This document shows, one piece after another, positions 34,959-42,648 of a stretch of 64,000 nucleotides of DNA (the first letter of the stretch is position 1; the number at the start of each line of letters is the position of its first letter). The stretch is taken from contig JBEDUK010000068.1 in NCBI GenBank assembly GCA_040414485.1, positions 10,271 to 74,270 on the forward strand, given 5' to 3'. The notes beneath the pieces were generated by a model. That model was not told the origin of the DNA, made no database searches, and saw only the letters and a program-made list of their open reading frames with translations. Source of the DNA: JBEDUK01 sp040414485 (GTDB lineage: Bacteria; Actinomycetota; UBA4738). Position numbers and translations under genes: made by a program.

Positions 34959-35506
34959 CGTGCCTCTCCTCCTTCGGCCGCCTGTGCGCCTTCCGCCAGC
35001 GACGTTCGCAGTCGCATCAGGCCCTGGTGGACGTTCGCCCGGGCCGCCTCCTCCGTGCCGCCCATGACCGCGGCGACCTCCTCGTATGGCAGGTCGAGCA
35101 CATGCCTGAGCACCACCGCCGTCCGCATGCGCTCGGGGAGCGAGCGCACCGCCGTCCAAGTCGGGTCCCGCGGATCGAACGCATCCTGGGCCGTGCCGCC
35201 ACCGGAGACGGCGGAGACGGCGCCCGCGGCCGGGTTCTCCGGAAGCTCGGCGACGGCCACCGGACGGCGGCTTCGGGCCCGGCCCGCGTCGATGACCTTG
35301 TTCGAGGCGATCGCCATCACCCAGCCGCGCAGGTTGTCCGCGTTCCGCAGGTTCGGGTACGCGCGAAGGGCGGCGAGGAACGTCTCCTGAAAGCAGTCCT
35401 CGGCCTCCGCGCGGGGGACGCTCGCGACGAGGAACCGATAGACCGTCGGCCCGTGCTCCTCGTAGAAGAGCTGGAACGGAGGGATCGCGCGCCCGTCACC
35501 CATCAT
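34955..35506 (-). CDS. ECF-type RNA polymerase sigma factor
   Basis: 183 residues with sigma region 2 (LFYEEHGPTVYRFLVAS, CFQETFLAALRAYPNL, NLRGWVMAIASNKVID) and region 4 (SLPERMRTAVVLRHVLDLPYEEVAAVMG with a helix-turn-helix ending VHQGLMRLR). A Gly/Ala-rich linker separates them. No anti-sigma gene is adjacent; instead the gene overlaps a DNA alkyl-repair gene by 4 nt, suggesting it may respond to alkylation or related stress, which is inference. ATG 35506 or 35503 may be used; no clear ribosome-binding site or TANNNT was seen. Confidence 0.9.
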   Translation of the reverse strand: MMGDGRAIPPFQLFYEEHGPTVYRFLVASVPRAEAEDCFQETFLAALRAYPNLRNADNLRGWVMAIASNKVIDAGRARSRRPVAVAELPENPAAGAVSAVSGGGTAQDAFDPRDPTWTAVRSLPERMRTAVVLRHVLDLPYEEVAAVMGGTEEAARANVHQGLMRLRTSLAEGAQAAEGGEAR

Positions 35507-35558
35507 GCTTCATGGAACGAACGACGGCGCCATCCCGTGAAAGCCCCTGGACGGGCGC

Positions 35559-36311
35559 CTAGATCGGAGGCCACGGGTACGGTCGGGAGGACGTCGGCCG
35601 CGGATACCGCCCGGTTCGCGCCAGGCGCGCCGCCCGGCGGGCCGTGGCGTCCACCTCCGCCTCGCTCAGCAGCGGGAGCATCGAATCGCGGAGGTCGCCG
35701 CCTCGGAGTTCGCCCGCCACGCGCTCGAGATCCCTGTGCAGGCGCGACGGGATCTGCCTGCCCGCGAACTCCCAGATCACGGTGCGGAGCTTCGGTTCGG
35801 CGTTGAAGCACACGCCGTGGTCGACCAGCCAGATCTCGCCGCGCGGATCGACCAGGCAGTGCCCCGCCTTCCGGTCGGCGTTGTTCGCCACCACGTCGAA
35901 GGCGGCCACGGGCGCGAAATCCCGGAGCCGGGTCTGCCGCAGCGTCAGGTAGTGCGCCTCGGGATCGGCGTCGATGAACAGCTGCACCGAACCCGGGCCG
36001 TGCGGCCCGTCGCGCAGCACGGTCGGCGGGACGTTCGGCCACCCGAGCGCCTCCGCCAGCAGGTACGCCGCAACCTCGCGGTTGGCGAGCGTTCCCTCTG
36101 GGAAGTCCCACAGCGGCGCCTCGCCGCGGCGCGGCTTGTAGATGGCGAGCATCGTCGTGCCGCCGTCGCAGACCTCGGCCAGGAACGTGTAGTTCGACGC
36201 GCCCGGCATGAGCCCGAGCGGCTCGAGGCCGCCCGTCGACAGGACCGACAGCACCCGATCGATCGGCAGTGCCGGGCTCTCCGCGGTGCCGCCGTCGTCC
36301 TGGGAGGTCAC
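35559..36311 (-). CDS. SCO1664-family protein (PI3/4-kinase-like fold)
   Basis: 250 residues. Matches the SCO1664-type family largely confined to actinobacteria (also reported from Chloroflexi), with distant likeness to phosphatidylinositol 3/4-kinases. Visible kinase-like parts are AIYKPRRGEAPLWDFP (lysine strand), a catalytic-loop-like AAFDVVANNADRKAGHCLVD and the metal-type IWLVDHGVCF. The product may be a small-molecule or protein kinase, but no substrate is known. The GTG at 36311 overlaps the DUF3090 stop (GTGA); this replaces the longer open frame starting further upstream. Third gene of the phosphomutase-DUF3090 operon. Confidence 0.9.
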   Translation of the reverse strand: MTSQDDGGTAESPALPIDRVLSVLSTGGLEPLGLMPGASNYTFLAEVCDGGTTMLAIYKPRRGEAPLWDFPEGTLANREVAAYLLAEALGWPNVPPTVLRDGPHGPGSVQLFIDADPEAHYLTLRQTRLRDFAPVAAFDVVANNADRKAGHCLVDPRGEIWLVDHGVCFNAEPKLRTVIWEFAGRQIPSRLHRDLERVAGELRGGDLRDSMLPLLSEAEVDATARRAARLARTGRYPRPTSSRPYPWPPI

Positions 36312-36988
36312 TCGTCGTCGGCGGTCCGGTGGCCGTTCATCGCCGGGCACACGTGGCCTTCGGGGTCCATGGGCTGATCGCAGAACCGACAGGTCGGCCG
36401 CCCCCGGCTGGCGACCTCCGCGCCGTGGCGCGCGAGCGCGAGCATCTGGTCGCGCGTGGCCCAGAACCTGACCGAGCCGGCGTCGGTGGGCTCGCCGGAG
36501 TCGGAATCGCCCGACTCGCCGGCGATTCCCGAGTGGTCGTCGAACGGCTCGAGTCCCTCGAGCGCCGCGGTTCCCTCCGCGACGTCGCCGGGCTCCAGCG
36601 AGCCCTCGAGGTCGTCACCTTCGTCACCTTCGTCCTCGTCTTCCTCGTCGTCCTCGTCGTCGTCCTGGCCGGGGAGCAGTTCCTCGACCTCGAGCAGGAT
36701 CACGTCCCGGTCCTCGACGTAGCTGATGGCAAGGCGCCCCACGCGCCACTCGGGGATGACCGGTTCCTCGAGCCCCATCTCCTCCTCGGGCGGGCCGTCG
36801 CCGGTGGGCTTGCCGATCCGGGCCAGGATCTCGACGATCGAGGCGGCGAGCAGTTGCACCTGCTGCTTCTCGACCAGGACGGTCACCAGCCGGTCGCCCG
36901 CGCGGCCCTGCAGGAAGAACGTCCGCTCGCCGGGCGGCCCGACGGCGTCGACGGTGATTCGCGTGACCGGATCGAGGTCGATGTCCAC
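36308..36988 (-). CDS. DUF3090 family protein with acidic insert and C-terminal zinc-binding motif
   Basis: 226 residues. The N-terminal half (TFFLQGRAGDRLVTVLVEKQ, QLLAASIVEILARIG, GRLAISYVEDRDVILLEVEE) is the conserved DUF3090 core. Near residues 108-125 it carries an almost uninterrupted Asp/Glu run, then more acidic Gly/Ser-rich sequence before FWATRDQMLALARHG. The C-terminus has CRFC and HVCPAMNGH, a probable zinc site. GTG start, 4 nt after the stop of the phosphomutase gene. Function is unknown; the family is always found with SCO1664-like and phosphomutase-like genes. Confidence 0.9.
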   Translation of the reverse strand: MDIDLDPVTRITVDAVGPPGERTFFLQGRAGDRLVTVLVEKQQVQLLAASIVEILARIGKPTGDGPPEEEMGLEEPVIPEWRVGRLAISYVEDRDVILLEVEELLPGQDDDEDDEEDEDEGDEGDDLEGSLEPGDVAEGTAALEGLEPFDDHSGIAGESGDSDSGEPTDAGSVRFWATRDQMLALARHGAEVASRGRPTCRFCDQPMDPEGHVCPAMNGHRTADDE

Positions 36989-36992
36989 GTGC

Positions 36993-37679
36993 CTATCCTG
37001 TCACCGGCCGGCCGCGACCAGCGGGTCGCTTCGACGACGGCGCTGCGGCTCGCGGCACGGAGCGGGAGCGGGGAACCAGGTCCTCCAGCGATCCGATGTC
37101 GTTCATGCGAACGATCCGGGGGATGCGGTCGCCGAGCAGCACCGCCGACACGGAAGCCGGGCTCACGATCAGCCGCTGGAACAGATCGATGTGCGCGCCG
37201 GCGTAGTGGGACAGGGCCAACCGGATCACATCCGCGTGGGTGAAGGCGGCCACGATCCGCTTCGGGTGGCGCGCGGCGAAGCCATCCAGGTACGACACGA
37301 CGCGTCGCTGCGCATCAGCGAGCGCCTCGCCCTGAGGGAAGCGCGCGGTGGACGGCGATCGCTGGACCTCTGCCCAGAGCTTCGTTCGCGCAAGCGCCTT
37401 GAGAGGCCGGCCGGTCCACGTTCCATAGCCGATCTCGAGCAGGTCCTCGGCCTCGACGACCTCCAGCCGGCGGCCGGCCGCAACCGGCGCCGCCGTCTCC
37501 GTGCACCGCTCGAGCGGGCTGGAATGGATCGCGGCGAGCGGGATGGGTCGAAGCCGCTCCGCGAGGCGTTCGGACTGCTCACGCCCGGTGGCCGACAGGT
37601 GCAGCCCCGGTGCGCGGCCGGCCAGGCGGGTCCCTGTGATCTCCGTGAGCGCGTGCCGGATCAGCAACACGAGTGCCAT
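36993..37679 (-). CDS. Histidine-phosphatase-superfamily protein (MSMEG_4193-type putative phosphomutase)
   Basis: 228 residues. The phosphoacceptor His lies in LLIRHALTEITG (RHA variant of RHG), with the second active-site segment SSPLERCTETA and a late AFTHADVIRLALSHYAG providing the other His. This is the putative phosphomutase linked to DUF3090 and SCO1664-like genes in actinobacteria. The start is ATG 37679, with TATCCT 8 nt before it. It leads a three-gene operon and is divergent from uppP, an arrangement similar to Rv2136c-Rv2133c of Mycobacterium tuberculosis. Confidence 0.9.
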   Translation of the reverse strand: MALVLLIRHALTEITGTRLAGRAPGLHLSATGREQSERLAERLRPIPLAAIHSSPLERCTETAAPVAAGRRLEVVEAEDLLEIGYGTWTGRPLKALARTKLWAEVQRSPSTARFPQGEALADAQRRVVSYLDGFAARHPKRIVAAFTHADVIRLALSHYAGAHIDLFQRLIVSPASVSAVLLGDRIPRIVRMNDIGSLEDLVPRSRSVPRAAAPSSKRPAGRGRPVTG

Positions 37680-37687
37680 CGGCGGTG

Positions 37688-37693
37688 AGGATA
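37688..37693 (-). promoter_or_regulatory. -10 hexamer TATCCT, 8 nt before the phosphomutase gene
   Basis: Minus-strand TANNNT hexamer heading the phosphomutase-DUF3090-SCO1664 operon. Confidence 0.5.
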
Positions 37694-37775
37694 GGGGGTG
37701 TCGGCGCGGCGGAACCGGCGCCGACGCTCCATGTTGCGATCGTGCGCGCTGCTTGGGGGGCCCACGGCCGCCCGT

Positions 37776-37781
37776 TAGCAT
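37776..37781 (+). promoter_or_regulatory. -10 hexamer TAGCAT, 8 nt before uppP
   Basis: Plus-strand TANNNT hexamer; supports the GTG at 37790 as the start. Confidence 0.5.
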
Positions 37782-37789
37782 GTGCCGCC

Positions 37790-38644
37790 GTGCCCGCCGC
37801 CCTTCCCATCTATCAGGCGATCATCCTCGGCATCACGCAGGGGCTGACCGAGTTCGCCCCGGTGTCCAGCTCAGGACATCTCATCCTGGTGCCGTGGCTG
37901 TTCGGCTGGTCGATCCTGAACGACCCCGCCCTCAACAAGACGTTCGACGTGGCGCTGCACCTCGGAACCTTCGTCGGCGCGGTCTTCTACTTCCGGCACA
38001 TGATCGTCGAGCTGCTCGGTGCCTTCTTCCGTTCGATCCGCCACCGGCGTATCGAGCACACGGACGAGCGACTGGCGTGGTTCCTGGTCATCGGTTCGAT
38101 CCCGGGCGCGCTCATCGGGGCGGCGTTCGAGAGCACGATCGAGGACAAGCTCGGCCAGCCCTGGCTGATCGCGGTGATGCTCGCCGTGTTCGGCGTGATC
38201 CTGTACGTGGTGGACCGCATCGCGCCCCAGACGAAACGGATGCGGGACCTGACCTGGCCGAACGTGCTGATCATCGGCGGCGCGCAGGCCGTCGCGCTGC
38301 AGCCGGGGGTCTCGCGCTCAGGCGTCACCATCACCGCCGCGAGAGGGCTCGGGATGAACCGCGAGGCCGCCACGCGGTTCTCGTTCCTGCTGTCCCTTCC
38401 GATCATCGGCGGCGCCGTGCTGCTGAAGGGCGCGCAACTGGTGAAGGACGGCATGCCGGCGGGGATGGGCTGGCCGTTCTTCTGGGGCACGGTGTCGGCC
38501 GCCGTGAGCGGCTACGTCGTGATCGCGTGGCTGCTGAAGTACCTGCGCAACCACGACTTCCGGTTCTTCATGATCTACCGCCTGGTGGTCGCCGCCGGGG
38601 TCTTCATCCTCATCGCCACGAACACGCGGCCCGCCACCGTCTGA
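37790..38644 (+). CDS. uppP: Undecaprenyl-diphosphatase
   Basis: 284 residues, polytopic membrane protein. It dephosphorylates undecaprenyl diphosphate to recycle the lipid carrier of peptidoglycan synthesis. The family motifs are complete: GLTEFAPVSSSGHL with its Glu and Ser cluster near the N-terminus, and QPGVSRSGVTITAARG in the second half. The GTG start was chosen because the conserved LPIYQAIILGITQG follows immediately; the upstream frame is not conserved. Divergent from the phosphomutase operon. Confidence 0.96.
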   Translation: MPAALPIYQAIILGITQGLTEFAPVSSSGHLILVPWLFGWSILNDPALNKTFDVALHLGTFVGAVFYFRHMIVELLGAFFRSIRHRRIEHTDERLAWFLVIGSIPGALIGAAFESTIEDKLGQPWLIAVMLAVFGVILYVVDRIAPQTKRMRDLTWPNVLIIGGAQAVALQPGVSRSGVTITAARGLGMNREAATRFSFLLSLPIIGGAVLLKGAQLVKDGMPAGMGWPFFWGTVSAAVSGYVVIAWLLKYLRNHDFRFFMIYRLVVAAGVFILIATNTRPATV

Positions 38645-38691
38645 CACCGCTTCTGAACGGCGCGAAACGGCGACGCCGGCGAGCCCAGTCT

Positions 38692-38713
38692 GTTCACCTT
38701 CCGTTCACCTCGG
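38692..38713 (+). promoter_or_regulatory. PHO box: two 11-bp direct repeats
   Basis: GTTCACCTTCC is followed directly by GTTCACCTCGG. The unit GTTCACC with 11-bp spacing is the PhoP-binding repeat known from Streptomyces. The repeats end 5 nt before a TAGGGT -10 hexamer, so they cover the -35 region, as expected for activation of the DUF47-pit operon in phosphate limitation. Confidence 0.7.
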
Positions 38714-38718
38714 GAACA

Positions 38719-38724
38719 TAGGGT
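38719..38724 (+). promoter_or_regulatory. -10 hexamer TAGGGT of the phosphate operon
   Basis: TANNNT hexamer immediately downstream of the PHO box. The start codon is 33 nt further on and has its own Shine-Dalgarno, so this promoter is not leaderless. Confidence 0.5.
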
Positions 38725-38757
38725 GTTCGCCCGGGTTCGTCGCGGGAGGGAGTGAAC

Positions 38758-39378
38758 GTGAAGCGGTTCCAGGTCATCCCTCGGGAAGAGGGATTCTTCG
38801 CCATGTTCGAACGCGCCTCCGAGAACGTCGCCGACGTCGCCGAACTGCTTCTCAAGATGGTGACGGTCTACGACGACCCCGAGGCGAGCGCCGGAGCCAT
38901 CAAGCAGCGGGAACACGAGGGCGACGAGACCACCCATCGCATCATGCGCGCGCTCGCGACGTCGTTCGTGACGCCGTTCGACCGCGAGGACATCCACGAC
39001 CTCGCGGCCAACCTCGACGACGTGATCGATGCCGCGGACGCCGCCGCCGACATGTTCGTGCTCCATCGGATCCCCCAGCCGCTGCCCGGGATGCGCCAGC
39101 AGGCGGACGTGCTCGTTCGCATCGCCGATACCGTCGACGAGGCGATCCGGCAGTTGCGGAACCCACGCTCGCTGGACCCGATCCTGCTCGAGGTCCACCG
39201 GCTGGAGGACGAAGGCGACCGCGTCTACAGGAAGACGACGGCCGCGTTGTTCTCCGGCGAATTCGAGGCACTCGACGTCCTTCGGCTGAAGGCGGTCGTT
39301 GACCAACTCGAGACCGCCATCGACAAGTGCGAGTCGGTGGCGAACACGCTCGAGGCCATCGCGCTCAAGCACGCCTGA
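38758..39378 (+). CDS. DUF47 family phosphate-transport accessory protein
   Basis: 206 residues, all helical, PhoU-like. Characteristic blocks are FEMFERASENVADVAELL-type N-terminus, EHEGDETTHRIMRALATSFVTPFDREDIHDLA and RLEDEGDRVYRKT, matching the proteins encoded next to Pit transporters. It is thought to regulate or couple the low-affinity phosphate carrier. GTG 38758 lies 8 nt after GGAGG; the GTG six bases earlier is too close to it. It is followed by pit after 67 nt and controlled by the PHO box upstream. Confidence 0.93.
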   Translation: MKRFQVIPREEGFFAMFERASENVADVAELLLKMVTVYDDPEASAGAIKQREHEGDETTHRIMRALATSFVTPFDREDIHDLAANLDDVIDAADAAADMFVLHRIPQPLPGMRQQADVLVRIADTVDEAIRQLRNPRSLDPILLEVHRLEDEGDRVYRKTTAALFSGEFEALDVLRLKAVVDQLETAIDKCESVANTLEAIALKHA

Positions 39379-39445
39379 CCGGCGTGCGATCGGACGGCTT
39401 TCCTCCGGGCGGCGCGGGCGCGGACACAGCCCCGCACGCGAGCGC

Positions 39446-40444
39446 ATGCAGAACGTAACCCCGGGCCTCGTGGCCGTCATCGCCATCGCGTTGGCGTTCG
39501 ACTTCTTCAACGGGTTCCACGACGCGGCGAACTCGATCGCTACCATCGTGTCGACCCGCGTGCTCACTCCCGTGCTGGCGGTGCTGTGGGCGGCGTTCTT
39601 CAACTTCATCGCCTGGCTGGTGCTCGGGACGAAGGTCGCCGCGACGATCGCGAACGACGTTGTCGACCCGAACTACCTGACGCTCGCCGTGATCTTCGCC
39701 GGCCTCATCGGCGCGATCGCATGGGACATCATCACGTGGCGCCTGGGGCTGCCGACGTCGTCGTCGCACGCGCTGATCGGCGGTATGGCCGGTGCGGCCG
39801 TCGCGGCCGCAGGGTGGCAGGCGCTGCTGAGCGCCGGCTTCCGCAAGATCGCCGTGTTCATCGTGCTGTCGCCGATCATCGGCTTGCTGCTGTCGTTCAC
39901 GCTGCTCACGGGCGTCCTGTGGATCTTCCACCGCTTCCATCGGGTCGACCGCCTGAACCGGGGGTTCCGGGTGGGCCAGCTGTTCTCGGCGGCCGCGTTC
40001 AGCCTGGGTCACGGGTCGAACGACGCACAGAAGACCATGGGCGTGATCCTGGCTTTGCTGATCGCCGAGGGCATCGTTCCCCCGTCGTCCGGCGTTCCCC
40101 TGTGGGTCGTGCTGTCGGCGCAGACCGCGATCGCCGTCGGGACGGCGTTCGGCGGTTGGCGGATCGTGCACACCATGGGGTCGCGAATCACCCGGCTCCA
40201 GCCCGTGCAGGGCATGGCCGCCGAGACGGCCGGGGCGGCGACATTGTTCTTCACGGCCGCCAACGGGATCCCGGTCTCGACCACGCACACCATCACAGGC
40301 GCGATCGTGGGGGTCGGCTCGGTCCAGCGGCTCTCGGCGGTCCGGTGGGGCGTGGCCGGGCAGGTCGTGTGGGCCTGGGCCCTGACCATCCCGGGCGCGT
40401 TCGCGGTCGCCTGGCTGATCTACCTGCCCTTCAAGTTGTTCTGA
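39446..40444 (+). CDS. pit: Inorganic phosphate transporter, Pit family
   Basis: 332 residues with about ten membrane spans. The duplicated PHO4-family signatures are both present: FFNGFHDAANSIATIVSTR near the N-terminus and LGHGSNDAQKTMGVI in the second half; the loops LPTSSSHALIGG and IPVSTTHTITGAIVG repeat the (S/T)(S/T)xH element. It imports phosphate (as a metal-phosphate complex) with protons or cations. The ATG 39446 is set by the first membrane span. It belongs with the DUF47 gene and probably with the small gene after it. Confidence 0.95.
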   Translation: MQNVTPGLVAVIAIALAFDFFNGFHDAANSIATIVSTRVLTPVLAVLWAAFFNFIAWLVLGTKVAATIANDVVDPNYLTLAVIFAGLIGAIAWDIITWRLGLPTSSSHALIGGMAGAAVAAAGWQALLSAGFRKIAVFIVLSPIIGLLLSFTLLTGVLWIFHRFHRVDRLNRGFRVGQLFSAAAFSLGHGSNDAQKTMGVILALLIAEGIVPPSSGVPLWVVLSAQTAIAVGTAFGGWRIVHTMGSRITRLQPVQGMAAETAGAATLFFTAANGIPVSTTHTITGAIVGVGSVQRLSAVRWGVAGQVVWAWALTIPGAFAVAWLIYLPFKLF

Positions 40445-40459
40445 CGAAAGGTTCGTCGA

Positions 40460-40687
40460 ATGGTTCCAACGATCGGTCGGAGGGTGAGGTTCTTCGCCGG
40501 GCTCGGCCTGGTCGGCCTGGTGATGGTGCCGCTGACGCCGCCCGCCTTCCGTGATACGGCATGGTTCGTCGTCGGCCTGGCGGCGTTCTGGGCGATCCTG
40601 TTCACGGTCGAGGACCTCATGACACCGACGTATGGGCGCCGCGGCCGTCGCGGCCGACCCTCCCGAGGCGAGCCGCCGGCAGACTGA
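40460..40687 (+). CDS. Small two-span membrane protein downstream of pit
   Basis: 75 residues. Two hydrophobic stretches (FFAGLGLVGLVMVPLTP and AWFVVGLAAFWAILFTV) and a basic C-terminal tail (GRRGRRGRP). It lies 15 nt after pit with AAAGG upstream of its ATG, so it is likely the third gene of the phosphate operon. No family is recognised; its size suggests a transporter-associated micro-subunit, which is speculative. Confidence 0.6.
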   Translation: MVPTIGRRVRFFAGLGLVGLVMVPLTPPAFRDTAWFVVGLAAFWAILFTVEDLMTPTYGRRGRRGRPSRGEPPAD

Positions 40688-40731
40688 AGCGCACCTCCGA
40701 TCCCTTTACCGCGCGCCGATTTCAGCCGATG

Positions 40732-40748
40732 CCGTCCTGAAAGGACGG
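40732..40748 (+). terminator. Hairpin between the phosphate operon and the kinase-like gene
   Basis: CCGTCCT-GAA-AGGACGG is a perfect 7-bp stem followed by ATTTCG, 44 nt after the small gene's stop and 25 nt before the next start. It may end the pit operon or act in the leader of the kinase-like gene. Confidence 0.4.
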
Positions 40749-40772
40749 ATTTCGAAGGGATTCCTCGGGCGG

Positions 40773-41450
40773 ATGGATCGACACGGGAGCCGGCCCGGCG
40801 CGGACGCTGAACCGACGGCGCTGTCCACGGCGTTGCTCATGCACGGTCTGTGGCAGCCGGTCTCGACGCTGCACGCCCTGGCCCTGGCCCTCACCCACGG
40901 ATGGGGATCGCTGGACGACGGCGAACGCCTCCAGATGGCCAACGACATCGAAGCGGAGACCCTGCGCCTCCGCGAGCTCGCCGAGGACCTGACGACGCTC
41001 AGCCTCATCCAGACCGACGGGTACCGGCCGGCGTTCCGGCGCGAGTCCGTCGTCGACCTCCTTCGGGACGCGGCCGCCTCGGTCGGCGAACTGAACGGGA
41101 GGCTTCGGGTTCTGGTCGAATCGTCGGCGACGAGCGCCGTCGTGCTGGGCGATCGCGGCCGGATCCTGCAGGTGCTGAAGGCGTTCCTCCACCGCGCCGA
41201 CCGGTGCTCGGAACCCGACGCCACCGTGAGACTCCTCGTCCGGTGCGATGCCGACGGGCTGACCTTCGAGGTCGATTACCCACCGGACGTCAGGGCGACC
41301 TCCACCGCCGGAACCGGACGATGGCATCTGACTTTGGACGTCGCGAGGCGCCTGGTCGAGGCGCACGGTGGCAGTCTCCGCATGCGACCCGCCGGGGATC
41401 AGGCCACGCTCGCGTTCGTCCTGCCACTCGCGAAGAGCGAGGCGGCGTGA
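40773..41450 (+). CDS. Degenerate histidine-kinase-like protein
   Basis: 225 residues. The dimerisation helix retains a His (His24 in LLMHGLWQPVSTLHALALAL), where kinases read SHELRTPL; a coiled region IEAETLRLRELAEDLTTLS follows. The C-terminal ATPase-like domain has lost the N-box (LKAFLHRADRCS instead of NLLxNA) and the DxGxG motif (VDYPPDV), though GTGRWHLTLDVARRLVEAHGG resembles the G2 box and last helix. It has no sensor or membrane span. ATP binding is therefore doubtful; it may be a pseudokinase, scaffold or phosphatase for the regulator whose GTG overlaps its stop by 4 nt. The start is uncertain: the same frame is open to 40632. Confidence 0.75.
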   Translation: MDRHGSRPGADAEPTALSTALLMHGLWQPVSTLHALALALTHGWGSLDDGERLQMANDIEAETLRLRELAEDLTTLSLIQTDGYRPAFRRESVVDLLRDAAASVGELNGRLRVLVESSATSAVVLGDRGRILQVLKAFLHRADRCSEPDATVRLLVRCDADGLTFEVDYPPDVRATSTAGTGRWHLTLDVARRLVEAHGGSLRMRPAGDQATLAFVLPLAKSEAA

Positions 41451-42217
41451 GCGACGGCCTCCGCGTGCTGCTGGTGGACGACCACCGGCTGTTCTCCCAG
41501 GCGCTGACCGTGCTGCTCCGCGGCCACGACACGATCCGCGAGGTGGTCGCCGTCGAGACGGCCGAAGAGGCGGTCGAGCTCTGCGCCGAGCACGCGCCCG
41601 ACGTTGTGCTCATGGATCTGGACCTGCCGGGAATGGACGGACTCGACGCGATCGATCGGATCAGAGAGATCAGTCCGGAAGCCCGAGTCGTCGTCGTCAC
41701 CGCCATGCGGAAGCCCGAGTTCGTCTCGCGCGCGGTGCAGTCGGGAGCGGTCGGGTTCGTTCACAAGTCGCGCGCGCCGGAGGAACTGATCAACGTGATC
41801 GAACGCGCGGCCGCGGGCGCGATCGTCATCTCGCCCGAGGACATCTTCTCCCTGATCTCGACGGCCGAACTGGACGCGGCGGGCTCGGGCGGGGACGCAC
41901 GAGACGCCACGAGCGGGGCCGGCTCGAACGGCCGGGCGCAAACAAGCGCGATCGCGGCGAGCGCAGCCGGCGAGGCGAACGGCGGCTACGTCCGCCGCGC
42001 GGCCATGGACCGATTGACGGCCCGAGAGGTCGAGATCCTGCGCGTGCTGGCCGAAGGCAAGTCGACGGACGAGGTCGCGGAGTCACTGTTCATCAGCCGG
42101 CTCACAGTGCAGAGCCACGTCAAGAGCATCCTGGCGAAGCTGGGCGTTCATTCGAAGCTCGAAGCCGTCACGTACGCGCTCCGGCGCGGGATCATCGACC
42201 TGCCTCGAGGGGCCTGA
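41447..42217 (+). CDS. LuxR/NarL-type response regulator
   Basis: 256 residues. Receiver domain at about 5-120 with acidic pair DD (11-12), phosphoacceptor Asp57 in VVLMDLDLPGMDG, switch Thr in VVVTAMRKPE and conserved Lys in FVHKS. An Ala/Gly/Ser-rich linker of about 45 residues leads to a C-terminal LuxR HTH (LTAREVEILRVLAEGKSTDEVAESLFISRLTVQSHVKSIL). It should be a phosphorylation-controlled transcription factor. The overlap GTGA with the kinase-like gene implies coupled synthesis. No target is evident in the window. Confidence 0.93.
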   Translation: MSDGLRVLLVDDHRLFSQALTVLLRGHDTIREVVAVETAEEAVELCAEHAPDVVLMDLDLPGMDGLDAIDRIREISPEARVVVVTAMRKPEFVSRAVQSGAVGFVHKSRAPEELINVIERAAAGAIVISPEDIFSLISTAELDAAGSGGDARDATSGAGSNGRAQTSAIAASAAGEANGGYVRRAAMDRLTAREVEILRVLAEGKSTDEVAESLFISRLTVQSHVKSILAKLGVHSKLEAVTYALRRGIIDLPRGA

Positions 42218-42648
42218 GGCGTCCCCGAGACGGCAAGGGGCCAGGCCGGGTGCCGCCGTCACTCCCGGATGGAACGCGGTGGTCGACGCGGCCCCCCCGA
42301 CCGCGGACCCGCCCTCCGGGGCGGCACCCAGCCTGACCATGTCATCCCCCTGACCTGTCCCCATGCGGCCGGTCGGGCGTCGAAGTGATCGGTGTGATCG
42401 TTGGATCCAGTTCGATCCGTCCGACGAAAAGCTGACCTGCATGACGGTAGGGCGGCGCCTTGCGCCGCACATCCCCGATGCGGGGGGAACCGGCGGCGAC
42501 GGGTTAGGCCGTTGGGCTGAGGCCCTTGGGCCATCGGTGCCGGCCGCGCCGTCGTGCGGGGATGGATTCGTCGCTCCGGGCACGGCCGTGGGAAACTTCA
42601 GGCCCGCCGACCGGGAGGGACGGCGCGCCGACGTCACGGAGATCGCCA
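42218..42648. other. 431-nt intergenic region with strong inverted repeats
   Basis: No gene is supported here. GGGTGCCGCC (42248-42257) and GGCGGCACCC (42320-42329) are a perfect 10-bp inverted pair enclosing further complementary GC-rich stretches; a second weaker stem (TCGGGCG...CGTCCGA) lies at about 42373-42424. Later parts contain GGCGCC/GCGCC and GGGGGAACCG-like tracts. It may hold a terminator for the response-regulator gene and a structured leader for the gene at 42649. No known RNA family was recognised. Confidence 0.4.

Noticed and set aside
42383..42400. GTGATCGGTGTGATC as a second CRP-like site
   Set aside because: It is a direct repeat of GTGATC rather than an inverted TGTGA/TCACA pair.
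42480..42500. GGGGGAACCG tract resembling part of a c-di-AMP (ydaO) riboswitch
   Set aside because: The second conserved GGGTGAATC-type element and the surrounding stems are absent.
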